Below, piece by piece: positions 7,242 to 16,671 of a DNA stretch of 38,565 nt (position 1 is its first letter; each line of letters starts with the position of its first letter). Under the pieces are notes generated by a model. It made no database searches and had not been told where the DNA came from. It saw nothing but the letters and a program-made list of their open reading frames with translations. Origin of the DNA: 2-02-FULL-66-14 sp037443705 (lineage in GTDB: Bacteria > Pseudomonadota > Gammaproteobacteria > Burkholderiales > SG8-39); the NCBI GenBank assembly GCA_037443705.1, contig JBBINV010000039.1:1-38565 (forward strand). The letters are read 5' to 3'. The position numbers and the translations under genes were made by a program.

Positions 7242-8401
7242 ATCGCGAGCATCTCGCGCGCGTTTTTCCGGCTGTCGAAGTTGCGCTCGGCGAGGCGCCT
7301 GGCCGCCGCGCCCATCCGGCGCACCCCCTCGCGATCGGCTTCGAGCGCGAGGATCGCCTCGGCGAGCGCGCGCGGATCGCGCGCCGGCACGCGCACGCCG
7401 GTCTCGCCGGGGACGAACGTGTCCGGGGAGGGCCGCTCCACCGCGGCGACCGCGGGCACGCCGAACCAGGCCGCCTCGAGCACCGGCCGGCCCACCGCGT
7501 CAAGGTGCGACGGAAAGCACAGCACGTCGAGATTGCGATAGAGCGCCGCGACGTCGGTCGTGAACCCGAGCCGGCGAACGCGCCCGCCCAGACCGTGGCG
7601 CGCAACGAAGTCGTCGATGTCGCCTTCCACGTCGCGCGCGAATCCGAGCGCCTTCAGCACGTTCCCCTTCAGTCCCGCCAGAGCGCGAACGTTGCTTCCG
7701 ACCAGCACGAATTCGACGTCGGCGCCGCGAGCAAGGCAGATCCGCGCCGCTTCCAGAAAATCGTAGACCCCCTTCAGCGCGAGGAGGCTCCCGATCATTC
7801 CCACGCGCAGAGGGCTCGAGTCCGGCGCCGGCTCGCGCCGCGCGTTCCCCGGGTCGAAGCCGTTGTGCACGACACGCGCGGCGAGCCCCTGCGGCAGGCT
7901 CGCGCGCACGGTCTCGTCGATCGCGACTACCGCATCGGCGTGGCGCGCGAGCAGCCGCTCAAGGAGCTTTCGCCGCAACGGCGCCCCTTCGGTGAGCTGC
8001 ACCGAGCGCACGTGCACGACGAGCGGCCTGCCGAAGAGCCGTTTCGCGATGATCGCCGCCGGAAGCGCCGTGATCTCGTTTGCATGAATCAGGTCGATCT
8101 GCCCCCACTGCCGCCGTGCGCGAAGCAATGCCCGGAGCGTGAACGGCAGGTACCACAGCTCGCGCGCGAGGATCAGCCAGCGCGGTCCCCGGTAGTGCCC
8201 GTACCGGGTGAGATCGAGCTGGGAGATGCCGTGCGCCCTGAGGAGCGCGAACCCCTCCTTCTCGAAAAGGTCCGCCGCAAGGCCCGTCGCCACAAGAAGC
8301 CGTGGCTCGACCGCGCCCGCGGGGAACGCGCGCAGGAGCTCGAGCAGGCTTCTCGATGCCCCGCTGAACGCGCCTGCCGGATTGAGATACAGGATCTTCA
8401 C
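7193..8401 (-). CDS. Glycosyltransferase family 4
   Basis: 402 residues. The N-terminus MKILYLNPAGAFSGASRSLLELL is the GT4 acceptor-side start. The C-terminal donor domain has RVGMIGSLLALKGVYDFLEA and ends in a 'GRPVLEAAWFGVPAVA' motif, where Glu/Ala stand in the usual E-x7-E position. I chose GTG 8401, whose GTGA overlaps the asnB stop by 4 bases. The same frame stays open far upstream but there it is only the antisense of asnB. It is the last gene of the long minus-strand run and is presumably a cytoplasmic-face transferase for the repeat unit. Confidence 0.85.
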   Translation of the reverse strand: MKILYLNPAGAFSGASRSLLELLRAFPAGAVEPRLLVATGLAADLFEKEGFALLRAHGISQLDLTRYGHYRGPRWLILARELWYLPFTLRALLRARRQWGQIDLIHANEITALPAAIIAKRLFGRPLVVHVRSVQLTEGAPLRRKLLERLLARHADAVVAIDETVRASLPQGLAARVVHNGFDPGNARREPAPDSSPLRVGMIGSLLALKGVYDFLEAARICLARGADVEFVLVGSNVRALAGLKGNVLKALGFARDVEGDIDDFVARHGLGGRVRRLGFTTDVAALYRNLDVLCFPSHLDAVGRPVLEAAWFGVPAVAAVERPSPDTFVPGETGVRVPARDPRALAEAILALEADREGVRRMGAAARRLAERNFDSRKNAREMLAIYEELLERRNRSALAA

Positions 8402-10401
8402 GCCGGCACCACGCGCACGCCGAAGCGCTCCATCCAGCGCCCGAAGCTGATCACGCGCCAGGGAAGGAACGAGAAAGGCTCGCGGCCCGCGATCATGGCC
8501 TCCAGCCGCTCGAGCGCCGCAGGCAGAACCACGCCGCCCGAGCGCTCGATCGCGCGCTTGAGCTCGGCGCGGAACAGCTCCGGCGCCTCCTCGCGCACCC
8601 ACACTTCCTCGGGCGTGGCGAAGCCGAGCTTGTCCATGCGCGTTCGAACGTCCTCCGGCAGCACGCCCTTCATCGCCTCGCGCAGGACCCGTTTCGTAGT
8701 CGCGTCCTCGATCTTGAATTCCGCCGGAAGCCCCGTCACGAGCTCCACCAGCCGGTAGTCGAGGAAGGGCAGCCGCGACTCCACCGAATGCGCCATCGAG
8801 TCGCGGTCCTCCCAGTGGAGCAGCATCGGAAGGCTCGTAGCGAGCAGCATTCCGCGCGACATCTCGTCCACGGACGCGGTGTCGATGCCGAGCGCGCGAT
8901 ACGGGTCGGCGTCCTCGAACGCGATGCGCCGCGCGTCGATCCAGTCCGGGGCGCGCGCGGGCTTGCCGAGCAGGCGCCGCAGCGGCTGGCGCACGCCTTC
9001 GGGCAGCACCGCGTTGCCGAGATACTTGGAGGCGAGCCAGAGGTTCATGCCGTGGCGGCGCCTGGCGGCGCGCATCTCGTGCAGGAGCGCGATCCAGCGC
9101 AACGCGCGGAACAGCCCCGCGAAATGCGGCGTGAAGAAGCCGTGGTAGCCGGCGAGCTGCTCGTCCGCTCCCTGGCCGTCGAGCAGCACCTTCACGCGCG
9201 CCTCGGCAGCGAGCCGGAACACGTGCCACTGCGCGTAGATGCTCGTAGAGCCGAACGGCTCGTCCTGGTGCCAGGCGATCGCGTCGAGCGTCTCGAACAG
9301 GGTCGCGAGATCGGGGTAAGTGCGATGGCCTTCCACCCCCGTGTGTCGGACCACGCTCTCGATGTAGCCGCTTTCGTCGAAGCGCCTGACGCGCGAATAC
9401 GCGGAAAAGGTCTTTTGCTTCAGCTCCCCCCCACCGGAACGCAGGAGCCGGTTTGCGACGCACACGATCGAGGAGGAATCCAGACCGCCGGAAAGGCACG
9501 ACCCCACCGGCACGTCAGCGCGCAGGCGAAGCCGCACGGCGTCGGTGAAGAGGTCATGAAATTCCGTTGCCGCCTCGGAAAATCCTCCCGCGAAAGCACG
9601 CGGCCTGAGCTCGTACCAGCGCCGCACCGGAAAACCGCGCGCGAGCTCCTCGAGCCCGCAGTGCACGAACTCCCCGCCGCGAAGCTGGCGCACATCCCGG
9701 AAGAGCGTCTCCTCCGTGTGATCGAGAACCCCCCAGTTGAGGAAGTCGTACGCGCGCTGGCCGTTGAGGCTCGCCTCCCACCCCGGCAGCACCGTGAACT
9801 GCTTGATCTCGGAGGCGAACGCCGCGAGGCCCTGCGGCGAGCGCCACAGGTAAAGCGGCTTCACCCCGAAGCGGTCGCGCGCCGCGAGCACGCGCTTGCC
9901 GGCGCGATCGAGCAGCACGAACGCGAACATCCCGTTGAAGCGCGCAAGGCACCCCTCGCCCCACTCGCGGTACGCCTCGAGCATCACCTCGGTGTCGCTA
10001 TGGGACGCGAACGCGTGCCCGAGCGCCTCGAGCTCCGCCCGCAGCTCCACGTAGTTGTAGATCTCGCCGTTGTAGGTGATCCAGAAGCGGCCGTCGGCGC
10101 TCGCCATCGGCTGGTGCCCGAGGGGCGACAGGTCCACGATCGAGAGCCTGCGATGCCCGAGCGCCGCGAACGCGGATCGACCGTCGGGGGAATGCTGTTG
10201 CGGCGCGTAGCCGATCGGAGCGAGGAAAGCGTCCCCCGGCGTGTCCGGCCCGCCGCTCGCCGCGGGCGAAAGATCCGGCCCGGCGAACGTCGCCAGCCCT
10301 TCATCGTCCGGCCCGCGATAGCGAACGGCATCGGTCATCGCGCGCGCCAGGGCCCCGAGCGGGACCGGCGAAGCGCTAAAGAGTGCGGCGATCCCGCACA
10401 T
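8398..10401 (-). CDS. asnB: Glutamine-dependent asparagine synthase-like amidotransferase (copy 1)
   Basis: 667 residues. Met-Cys-Gly-Ile-Ala at the N-terminus exposes Cys2, the glutaminase nucleophile, and RYRGPDDEG follows. The synthetase half has the ATP pyrophosphatase loop LSGGLDSSSIV. In polysaccharide loci such proteins (for example WbpS) are thought to amidate the carboxyl group of uronic acids, rather than make free asparagine. It contains an extra segment after the YRGPDDEG region compared with copy 2 (22036-23907). Its start overlaps the stop of the upstream glycosyltransferase by one base (TGATG), and the next gene overlaps its stop by 4 bases. Confidence 0.9.
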   Translation of the reverse strand: MCGIAALFSASPVPLGALARAMTDAVRYRGPDDEGLATFAGPDLSPAASGGPDTPGDAFLAPIGYAPQQHSPDGRSAFAALGHRRLSIVDLSPLGHQPMASADGRFWITYNGEIYNYVELRAELEALGHAFASHSDTEVMLEAYREWGEGCLARFNGMFAFVLLDRAGKRVLAARDRFGVKPLYLWRSPQGLAAFASEIKQFTVLPGWEASLNGQRAYDFLNWGVLDHTEETLFRDVRQLRGGEFVHCGLEELARGFPVRRWYELRPRAFAGGFSEAATEFHDLFTDAVRLRLRADVPVGSCLSGGLDSSSIVCVANRLLRSGGGELKQKTFSAYSRVRRFDESGYIESVVRHTGVEGHRTYPDLATLFETLDAIAWHQDEPFGSTSIYAQWHVFRLAAEARVKVLLDGQGADEQLAGYHGFFTPHFAGLFRALRWIALLHEMRAARRRHGMNLWLASKYLGNAVLPEGVRQPLRRLLGKPARAPDWIDARRIAFEDADPYRALGIDTASVDEMSRGMLLATSLPMLLHWEDRDSMAHSVESRLPFLDYRLVELVTGLPAEFKIEDATTKRVLREAMKGVLPEDVRTRMDKLGFATPEEVWVREEAPELFRAELKRAIERSGGVVLPAALERLEAMIAGREPFSFLPWRVISFGRWMERFGVRVVPA

Positions 10402-11537
10402 CAGCGCGCTCCCATCGCCCGCTCCACCGCGGCGAGGAACACCGGCTCCTGCTTCTCCCAGCAGAGCTCCGCCGCAGCCCGATCCGCATTCGCTTTCAGC
10501 TCGGCGAGCCGCTCTGGGTTGAGCGCCGAGAGCGCGCGCGCGAGCGACTGCGGCGTGAAATCCTCCGACACGACGCCGCAGTCGTACCGGTCGACCAGGC
10601 GCTTCATCTCGGGCGAGGGCCCGATAGCCACCGCAAGCCGTGCCTGGATGAACTCGAAAAATTTGTTCGGCAGCGCGTGCGCGTAGTTGAAGTTGGTCGG
10701 CGGCAGGAGGAAGAGCCCTACGTCGTATTGGTTGGTGAACGGCACGATCTCTTCCATGCGCACGGGGGGAAGTACGCGAATGCGCGCGTTGCGCTTCGCC
10801 ATGTCGGCGATTCTCGCGATGTATCGCGGATCCCCGGGAACCAGCATGAGATCGAGCTCGAAGCGCTCGTCGAGCAGATCCATTGCCCCGATCATCAACT
10901 CGAGCTTTCGCGACGGCGCCGCGGCGCCGTGATGAACCATCCGGACGCGGGTCGGGTCGACCGCCCCCGGCCGAAGCTCGGCGTACGCCGGTGCGCTCGG
11001 CACGACGTCGGCCCGCACGCCGTAGCCCGCGAAGTAGGCATCGGCGATGCCCTCGGCCACCGTAGTGACCGCTCTCGCCCTACTCAGGTATCGCCGGCAA
11101 AGGTAGTCGAGATAAGGCGCGCGAAGCAGGCGGAACACGAGCCGGTCCTCGAACTCGCGAGGCGAGTACTCGTGCGCGTCGAACAGCACGGGAGCGCCGT
11201 CCGCGAGCGCCAGCGCGAGCGGCAGCGTGTTCACGTCGTTCGCGACGACCAGATCGAACCGCGACCCGTTCAGCGCCTCGCGGCCCTGCTTCACGTAGGC
11301 GAGCTTCCAGTAGTACGTCTCGAACCGGCGCGCAGCGAGCAGCAGGGCCTTGCCGGCGCGGGCGAGGGATATCCGGGGCCCCTGAGGCCACGCAAGCTTG
11401 ACGAACCGTGCTACGCCCTGCGGCGGCTCACCGAATCCCGCCACGGTGAGCTCGAAGCGCGGCGCGAGCGCGCGCACCTGCCGCATCACGCGCGGGTCCC
11501 TGGCGATCGGGCTGAACGAGAGAACGAGCGCGCGCAT
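10401..11537 (-). CDS. GT-B fold glycosyltransferase (family 4-like)
   Basis: About 378 residues. MRALVLSFSPIARDPRVMRQV is a typical N-terminus of family-4-like enzymes. The donor region reads PNKFFEFIQARLAVAIGPSPEM, with Glu in the usual nucleotide-ribose position. Two ATG codons lie 15 bases apart (11552 and 11537). I prefer 11537 because AAAGG stands five bases before it and the first strand begins immediately after, but 11552 cannot be excluded. The acceptor and donor are not predictable. The gap to the preceding acyltransferase stop is short and empty. Confidence 0.82.
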   Translation of the reverse strand: MRALVLSFSPIARDPRVMRQVRALAPRFELTVAGFGEPPQGVARFVKLAWPQGPRISLARAGKALLLAARRFETYYWKLAYVKQGREALNGSRFDLVVANDVNTLPLALALADGAPVLFDAHEYSPREFEDRLVFRLLRAPYLDYLCRRYLSRARAVTTVAEGIADAYFAGYGVRADVVPSAPAYAELRPGAVDPTRVRMVHHGAAAPSRKLELMIGAMDLLDERFELDLMLVPGDPRYIARIADMAKRNARIRVLPPVRMEEIVPFTNQYDVGLFLLPPTNFNYAHALPNKFFEFIQARLAVAIGPSPEMKRLVDRYDCGVVSEDFTPQSLARALSALNPERLAELKANADRAAAELCWEKQEPVFLAAVERAMGAR

Positions 11538-11578
11538 CCCGGCCTTTATCATCGCCCGAATCAGTTGACGTGGACGGG

Positions 11579-12514
11579 TCAGCTACGGATCTCTGCGGAA
11601 CGCGGAATTACCCGACCAGGATTCCCCCCCACGGCGACGCCGTCAGGGACGTCTTTGTGGACCACCGCTCCCATCAAGATCTGCGTGTTTTTGCCCACAT
11701 TGATCCCGTTCCTGATTACCGCGCCGACCGATACCCACGCGTCGTTTCCCACGAGGGTGCTGCCGCCGACGACAGCATTGGCCAGAATCATCGCTCGCTC
11801 GCCGATCTGCGTGTTGTGGCCAATGCATGCCGAAAGCCCGATCTTTGTACCCCGCCTGATTCGCGTTTCGTCGAGGGCACCGCGCGCCACGTAGCTGTTC
11901 GCTCCGATTTCAACATCGTCTTCCAGAATGGTCCGGCCGATCTGGGGAAACGGCTCCCAATGCCCGTCCGGTGCCTTGACGTAGCCCGAGCCCGATGCCC
12001 CGATGACGCAGTGCGCATTGACAACGCAGTTTCGGCCGATGACGACGTCATCGTAGACGTGGCAATGGCCGTGTATGACCGATCCGTCGCCAATGGTCGA
12101 CGCCCCGATGTAGGTGAACGGGCCGATGGAGGCGCTTTTCGATATTGACGCCTCGGGGTGAACAACGGCTGTCGGGTGCACGCCGGGTGCGGCCCGCGGC
12201 ACAAAAAGAGCGTTGGCGATCCTGGCAAAGAGCAATCGAGGATCGCCGGTCGCTACGACGCACCTGCCGGGTCCGATGGCCTTCGCGATCTCGGCAGCCG
12301 CGCTGTGATGTGCGATGACGAGCGATGCGCTTGAGCTCTCAATCGCACGCGCGGCCCCCTCGACGCGTTCGCGGACCCACACCATGGACCGCCGGTCCGC
12401 CGCCTCCAACGTCGAAATCTTCGACACCTCCACCGAACCGGTATCGCCGGTCACTCTAGCGTCGGCACCGTGCAGAAAACCGGCAATGTCCTCGAATCTG
12501 TAGACCTTGTTCAT
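11579..12514 (-). CDS. LpxD-like hexapeptide-repeat N-acyltransferase (copy 1)
   Basis: 311 residues. The N-terminal part (PRLLFARIANALF and before) resembles the LpxD uridine-binding domain. From about residue 110 it is a left-handed beta-helix of hexapeptide repeats (HPTAVVHPEASISKSASIGP and onward). The IGHNTQIG segment carries a His placed like the catalytic His of LpxD. LpxD itself moves an acyl chain from ACP to an amino sugar of lipid A; here an N-acyl transfer to a nucleotide amino sugar is likely (inference), given the ACP and KAS III-like genes nearby. Start at ATG 12514, with AGAGG at a proper distance. The 95-base gap upstream (12515-12609) shows nothing else. Confidence 0.82.
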   Translation of the reverse strand: MNKVYRFEDIAGFLHGADARVTGDTGSVEVSKISTLEAADRRSMVWVRERVEGAARAIESSSASLVIAHHSAAAEIAKAIGPGRCVVATGDPRLLFARIANALFVPRAAPGVHPTAVVHPEASISKSASIGPFTYIGASTIGDGSVIHGHCHVYDDVVIGRNCVVNAHCVIGASGSGYVKAPDGHWEPFPQIGRTILEDDVEIGANSYVARGALDETRIRRGTKIGLSACIGHNTQIGERAMILANAVVGGSTLVGNDAWVSVGAVIRNGINVGKNTQILMGAVVHKDVPDGVAVGGNPGRVIPRSAEIRS

Positions 12515-12609
12515 CGCTCGCCTCTGGATCGCTTCGAACAAAACGCGACTATTGAATGAAACAGCAACGACGGGGCCCCGCCCGAGGACGCATGCGGTCG
12601 GCGGATGCT

Positions 12610-13782
12610 TCACTCATCGGGACGATCGCCACGACGGGTCGCATCAAGCGCCGCGGCGTACTCGGCTTTCAGAAAGCGGGCGATCGCAATCGGATCATGC
12701 CATCTTTCGACATAGGCCCGGCCTCGCATCCCTATCTCGACAAGGCGCTGCCGATCCGCTGTCAGGCATTCCTTGAGCACCCCATAGATCGTCTCCGGCT
12801 CCGCGCAAATGACAGGGAGCTGCGCGCGCATGTCCGGATCCAGATACCCGAGATCCTCTTTCCGTATGTAGGAGACGACCGGTTTTCCAAGCGCCATGCA
12901 TTCGACAGCCACACCGCCGTACCACCCCGCAAGCAACTGGTCGATCACTAGATCCGCTTCCGCGAACGCGCGTCGTGCATCCGCATGCGGCAGCCCTTCG
13001 ATCAGGCGGAGCTCGAAAGGAACGCCGTCGTCACGCAGACGCGAGAGCGCCTCAAGCAGAAAGCGCGTTCCCTTTGCCTGACGATGTGTAGGGGCATGAA
13101 CAACGATCGGCACGCGTCGCTCCGCACCCGGCAGGACCAGCGACCATTGCCGGGGATCCACATGCGCGTAAGGAAGGAACTTCGTTCTGGACGGAAGAAC
13201 GTGCATCAAGTCTGGATTGAGCGCGAAGATGCCGTCCGCGTAACGCTCGAAGCGCGCGATCCTTTCACGCTTGCGCTCGTCGCTGCCGCCGAGCAGATAG
13301 CGCTCCGGACCCGTTTCGCTCACCGGGCTGATGCGAAAATTCCTTAGACAATAATCCGCTTGCCGCGCGTCGGCGCCTTGAAAGGTTACGAAGATCGCCT
13401 TCCCCGCCGCCTTCAGCAGGGGCAGGTCCTTCATCTCGACAAGCGCAGCGTACGTGTTGTAAATGCTCCTGCCCAGGCTGAAACCCGCACCACCGGAACC
13501 AGCACTGATCGGGGTCGCCGTGAGAGTGCCACCGAAGTTGAAGTGAACGACGTCGAAATCCCGGATCGCTCGCCACAGGAGCCCGAGCCGCCTCTTCTCG
13601 TTCGCGAGCGGCGCATCCGGCACGAGTGGGACCACTTCGTCACAGTGATACTGGTATGGACTCGCATCGAAACTCACGGCCCAGCTGTGCAGCCCGATCG
13701 CGCGTTCTGCTTCTGCCAGGCCTTGGGGATTGCCGCCGATCATCCACGGACAATGCAGCACCCGGATCGGAGATCCGTTCAC
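12610..13782 (-). CDS. Glycosyltransferase (GT-B, family 4-like), paralog of 18753-20063
   Basis: About 390 residues. The C-terminal half has IVVHAPTHRQAKGTRFLLEA, then LVIDQLLAGWYGGVAVECMA and 'LGKPVVSY'. The same arrangement, with similar residues, occurs in the protein at 18753-20063 (VAHTPNHRGFKGTEYVVEA, then ILVEQLIAGAYALSAIEGMA). I use GTG 13782, which gives the GTGA overlap with the deacetylase stop common in this operon; GTG 13788 is an alternative two codons upstream. No membrane segment is seen. The pair of paralogs brackets the acyl module and the flippase. Confidence 0.8.
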   Translation of the reverse strand: MNGSPIRVLHCPWMIGGNPQGLAEAERAIGLHSWAVSFDASPYQYHCDEVVPLVPDAPLANEKRRLGLLWRAIRDFDVVHFNFGGTLTATPISAGSGGAGFSLGRSIYNTYAALVEMKDLPLLKAAGKAIFVTFQGADARQADYCLRNFRISPVSETGPERYLLGGSDERKRERIARFERYADGIFALNPDLMHVLPSRTKFLPYAHVDPRQWSLVLPGAERRVPIVVHAPTHRQAKGTRFLLEALSRLRDDGVPFELRLIEGLPHADARRAFAEADLVIDQLLAGWYGGVAVECMALGKPVVSYIRKEDLGYLDPDMRAQLPVICAEPETIYGVLKECLTADRQRLVEIGMRGRAYVERWHDPIAIARFLKAEYAAALDATRRGDRPDE

Positions 13783-14546
13783 TTGCACGGCTTGGCGCGG
13801 CCTCTTGCGATTTGCAGATGCCTGGGAGCGCCATACGCTCTTTCCGTCGCTTCCAGCTGACGCTGGCTCTGTTCGACATTGGCGAGCACGACCGCATCCC
13901 AGACGTCCTCGGTCGCGCCGGCATCACCGTAAATCCACCACATCGGATGAATCAGGAGGTGAAGCTTGGTGACGCTCCCCGATTCGAAGATCGTCAACGG
14001 ATTCCGATCGCGCCACTGCCGGTTCGAGTCTGAAACGTAGTGAAAACCCTTCATGTCGGAACGCGAATACGCGTTCACGAGGCGGCCGGTATCGACGTGC
14101 CCCTCCAGGACTTCGGGGCCCGGCTGATGGAACGACACCGCGGTTACAGCCGCATCGAGACTGCGCGACAACACTCCGGCCTCGAAATCGATCCACTGCG
14201 CGACGTTCATATGCTCGCCCGGCCGGAATCCGTGGTCGTAATGCAGCCCGATGTAGTGCCCGAGCGCTACGATTTCACGTGCGCACGCCAGATTCGCTCG
14301 TCCAAGAAGGTTGTAAAGCGGTGAGCGCAGCATGACGAAATAGGTGGACTTCACACCCGCTTCCGCCTCGAGGCGAGCCATGCGTGCCGCCGCGCCGAGA
14401 TCCGCGTCGACATCGTGCCGCAACAGGCATACCCGGCCTTCCGTGTCGCGCGTGGGATCGTCGAAAGAGAGAAATCGGTAACCCGCTGCCTGCGCGGTTG
14501 CGAGCACCCTGCGATAGCCTACCTCCGTGAAGGCGAGCTCACCCAT
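13779..14546 (-). CDS. Polysaccharide-deacetylase-like (CE4-type) protein
   Basis: 255 residues without signal peptide, so cytoplasmic. RHDVD at 43-47 matches the first metal motif of carbohydrate esterase family 4. GHYIGLHYD around residue 95 matches the H-x-x-x-H second metal motif in a variant form. Such cytoplasmic proteins in O-antigen loci could remove an acetyl group from a sugar intermediate before another acyl group is added. That is inference, but it fits the neighbouring ACP and LpxD-like genes. It overlaps the upstream epimerase by 8 bases and the downstream glycosyltransferase by 4, so all are translated together. Confidence 0.65.
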   Translation of the reverse strand: MGELAFTEVGYRRVLATAQAAGYRFLSFDDPTRDTEGRVCLLRHDVDADLGAAARMARLEAEAGVKSTYFVMLRSPLYNLLGRANLACAREIVALGHYIGLHYDHGFRPGEHMNVAQWIDFEAGVLSRSLDAAVTAVSFHQPGPEVLEGHVDTGRLVNAYSRSDMKGFHYVSDSNRQWRDRNPLTIFESGSVTKLHLLIHPMWWIYGDAGATEDVWDAVVLANVEQSQRQLEATERAYGAPRHLQIARGRAKPCK

Positions 14547-15423
14547 GCTCGGCGTCCAGCGTCATCTGCACGCCACGCTCGAAGCTCACGCGTGGCGCGT
14601 GGAGTAGCCTGCTCATCTTCTCCGTGTTCGCGACCAGATGAACCGGTGGCTCTCCCGAACGAACTTCGAACCTCGGTTCCCTCCCGACGCGGGCCCCGAT
14701 CACGTCGACCGCTCGCCTCAGAGAAAGAACTTCCGGGCCGGCCACATTGATCACATGCGTGCCCCGCAATACGAGTGCACGCAGTAAAGCTGCAACAGCG
14801 TCGGAGACGAAAGTGGGATTGAAGCGGATGCCGTCCTCGCCCTGCAGGGTTACGGCCCGCCCCTCCCGTACGGAATCGATAAGGCGCGGAATCAGCATCG
14901 TCCTCCGCTGGCCCGGGCCGTACACGAAGAAGAACCTGAGAACCACAATATTCAGAATCTTCGCGTAGTTGAGAGCCAGGATCTCCGAGCACAGCTTCGA
15001 GCCCAGGTAGAAACCGAGGTTGCCCTCGGCATGCACCGGAGCGTCTTCGTTAAGGCTCGAGTCGCGGGACCCATATACGCCGCCGGACGAGGCGTAAACG
15101 AAGCTTCGTGCACCCGACCGGCGCGCATAGTCGAGAAACCGCAGGAGGCCCATCGTATTGACTTGAAAAACATCCATGGCCCGCTCCGGGAACTCGCGGA
15201 AGTGCTCCGATTGCGCAAGGTAAACGACCGCATCGCTGCGGTCGGGCAGCGCATTTGAAGGGAGCTCCAGCGAAACGTCGATGCCGTGCCAGGATATCGC
15301 GGCGCTCCCAGGCAGACGCGGTCGCTGCCGGGAAACCGCGTGCACATCCCATTCCCTGGCCAGTCCCGGGAGAAGATGCGAACCGATGAGCCCGCTCGCC
15401 CCGATAACCACACACCGTTTCAT
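14539..15423 (-). CDS. NAD(P)-dependent sugar epimerase/dehydratase (extended SDR)
   Basis: 294 residues. MKRCVVIGASGLIGSHLLPG is the Rossmann start (GxxGxxG). FVYASSGGVYGS and the YLGSK pair are the catalytic Ser-x-Tyr-x3-Lys positions. FFFVYGPGQ and the NPTFVSDAV segment are normal for sugar SDRs. ATG 15423 is used since the protein begins at the first strand; an in-frame TTG four codons upstream is less likely. The exact reaction (4-epimerisation, reduction or dehydration) cannot be read from the sequence. It precedes the deacetylase and lies 41 bases after the ACP gene. Confidence 0.83.
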   Translation of the reverse strand: MKRCVVIGASGLIGSHLLPGLAREWDVHAVSRQRPRLPGSAAISWHGIDVSLELPSNALPDRSDAVVYLAQSEHFREFPERAMDVFQVNTMGLLRFLDYARRSGARSFVYASSGGVYGSRDSSLNEDAPVHAEGNLGFYLGSKLCSEILALNYAKILNIVVLRFFFVYGPGQRRTMLIPRLIDSVREGRAVTLQGEDGIRFNPTFVSDAVAALLRALVLRGTHVINVAGPEVLSLRRAVDVIGARVGREPRFEVRSGEPPVHLVANTEKMSRLLHAPRVSFERGVQMTLDAEHG

Positions 15424-15464
15424 AGGGTTCGCCAAGGCGCGATCAGAAAACTCGCGTGCCGGTA

Positions 15465-15704
15465 TCAGCCATGGCCCCGGGCGGACGCGTAATCGAGCAC
15501 GGCCCGGATGCTGGTTAGCTTGTCGATGTCGCTGTCGGGCACTTGGAGACCGCAGTCCTCGGCGAGATGGAGCACGAAGGTCACCTGATCGAGGCTGTCC
15601 AGGGCCTTTTCCTTGCGGAAGTCGAAATCAAGGCTCCAGCTGTCGATCCTGTCGGACTTGACCGTGGCCTTGAGCGCCTTCCGAACGTCGCTTTCCGTCA
15701 GCAT
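15465..15704 (-). CDS. Acyl carrier protein
   Basis: 79-residue acidic protein with the ACP helix pattern. Ser37 in ALDSLDQVTF (Asp-Ser-Leu) is the expected 4'-phosphopantetheine attachment site. An AGAGGGG ribosome site lies just before ATG 15704. It follows the KAS III-like gene by 10 bases. A separate ACP inside a polysaccharide operon points to an acyl chain made and carried for this locus, not for general fatty-acid synthesis. It likely serves the LpxD-like transferases at 11579-12514 and 20060-20959 (inference). No dedicated phosphopantetheinyl transferase is seen. Confidence 0.85.
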   Translation of the reverse strand: MLTESDVRKALKATVKSDRIDSWSLDFDFRKEKALDSLDQVTFVLHLAEDCGLQVPDSDIDKLTSIRAVLDYASARGHG

Positions 15705-15714
15705 GCGTCCCCTC

Positions 15715-16671
15715 TCAGGTACTGCCGCGTTCGCGCTTGAGGATTGTCGCCGCCCACGATAGACCGACGCCGAAACCGGCCACGAGCACGGTCCGGTCGC
15801 TGTCGCGTGCGTCTTCGGCGAGCAGCATCGGGACCGTGGACGATACCGTGTTGCCGATGTCGTTGGCGTCAAAGACGGTCTTCTGCTCAGCCTTCATCCG
15901 CTCGCCTATCGTTTCGACGATGTAGCGGCTGCCCTGATGGACCAGGATGCGATCGACATCATCCAGCGCTACCCCGTTTACCCGCAGCGTCTGGCGCAGG
16001 CATTCCGGGACACGTACCGCGGAAAAGGTGAATATTCCGCGGCCGTTCATCCTCAGCCTGCGGTTCTCGTCGACCCTGAGGTCCATCCATTGCCTGCCAT
16101 TGGTGCCGAACACGAACTTCCCCGTCCTCCACCGGCGGTCGTCGCGACCGAGCAGCGTCGCCGTCGCGGCATCGCCGAACAGAAGCATGGTGTTCCGATC
16201 CGACGAATCCAGGACCTTCGAGTAAGGATCCGCAGTGACGAGCAGGCCGAAGTCGATTCCGTTCATCTCCATGAAGGCTTTCGCGGCGCTCAGGCCGTAG
16301 ACCCATCCCGAGCAGCCGAGGGAGATGTCGAACGCCGCGACGTCATCGCGCAATCCAAGCTTTCCATGAAGGATCGCGGACGTGTGGGGCAGCCCGTAGC
16401 CGTCCGGGTTTTGGGTCACGAGGATCAGCAAGCCGATCCTTGCGGCCAGGCCCGGCCGAGTATCGAAGAGGCGCCGCACCGCCTGCGCGGCCATATCGCT
16501 GGTGTCCTCGTCGCGCGCTTTGCGTGCGACTTTGAGGTAGCCCGTCTTGGACCGGAGAAAATCCTCATCGGTGTCGAAGTCGCTTGCCGCGGCAGCAAGG
16601 TCGAGCCGGTTTTCCGGCACGTACGCCGTGACGTCGCAGATTCCAACTTCCCCGGTCACTTCTTGAGCCAT
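15715..16671 (-). CDS. 3-oxoacyl-ACP synthase III-like (KAS III/FabH-type) enzyme
   Basis: 318 residues, thiolase fold. The Cys-His-Asn triad is visible: Cys120 in DISLGCSGWVYGL, His245 in ILVHQGSRY and Asn274 in NDIGNTVSSTVPMLL. GFGVGLSWAATIL closes the fold. FabH enzymes condense an acyl-CoA starter with malonyl-ACP; relatives make ester or amide bonds to other acceptors. Here it would build or transfer the short acyl group held on the adjacent ACP. ATG 16671 overlaps the upstream gene by 16 bases. GTG 16659 would give the GTGA overlap common here and is a possible alternative start. Confidence 0.87.
   Translation of the reverse strand: MAQEVTGEVGICDVTAYVPENRLDLAAAASDFDTDEDFLRSKTGYLKVARKARDEDTSDMAAQAVRRLFDTRPGLAARIGLLILVTQNPDGYGLPHTSAILHGKLGLRDDVAAFDISLGCSGWVYGLSAAKAFMEMNGIDFGLLVTADPYSKVLDSSDRNTMLLFGDAATATLLGRDDRRWRTGKFVFGTNGRQWMDLRVDENRRLRMNGRGIFTFSAVRVPECLRQTLRVNGVALDDVDRILVHQGSRYIVETIGERMKAEQKTVFDANDIGNTVSSTVPMLLAEDARDSDRTVLVAGFGVGLSWAATILKRERGST

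Noticed and set aside
8402..9499. Minus-strand open frame continuing upstream of the GT4 gene as if it were a 768-residue protein
   Set aside because: It is another reading frame of asnB copy 1; the asnB frame has full motifs and the GT4 protein begins naturally at GTG 8401.
8788..10686. Long plus-strand open frame of over 600 codons opposite asnB
   Set aside because: Arg/Glu/His-rich composition with no motifs; a shadow frame common in GC-rich DNA.
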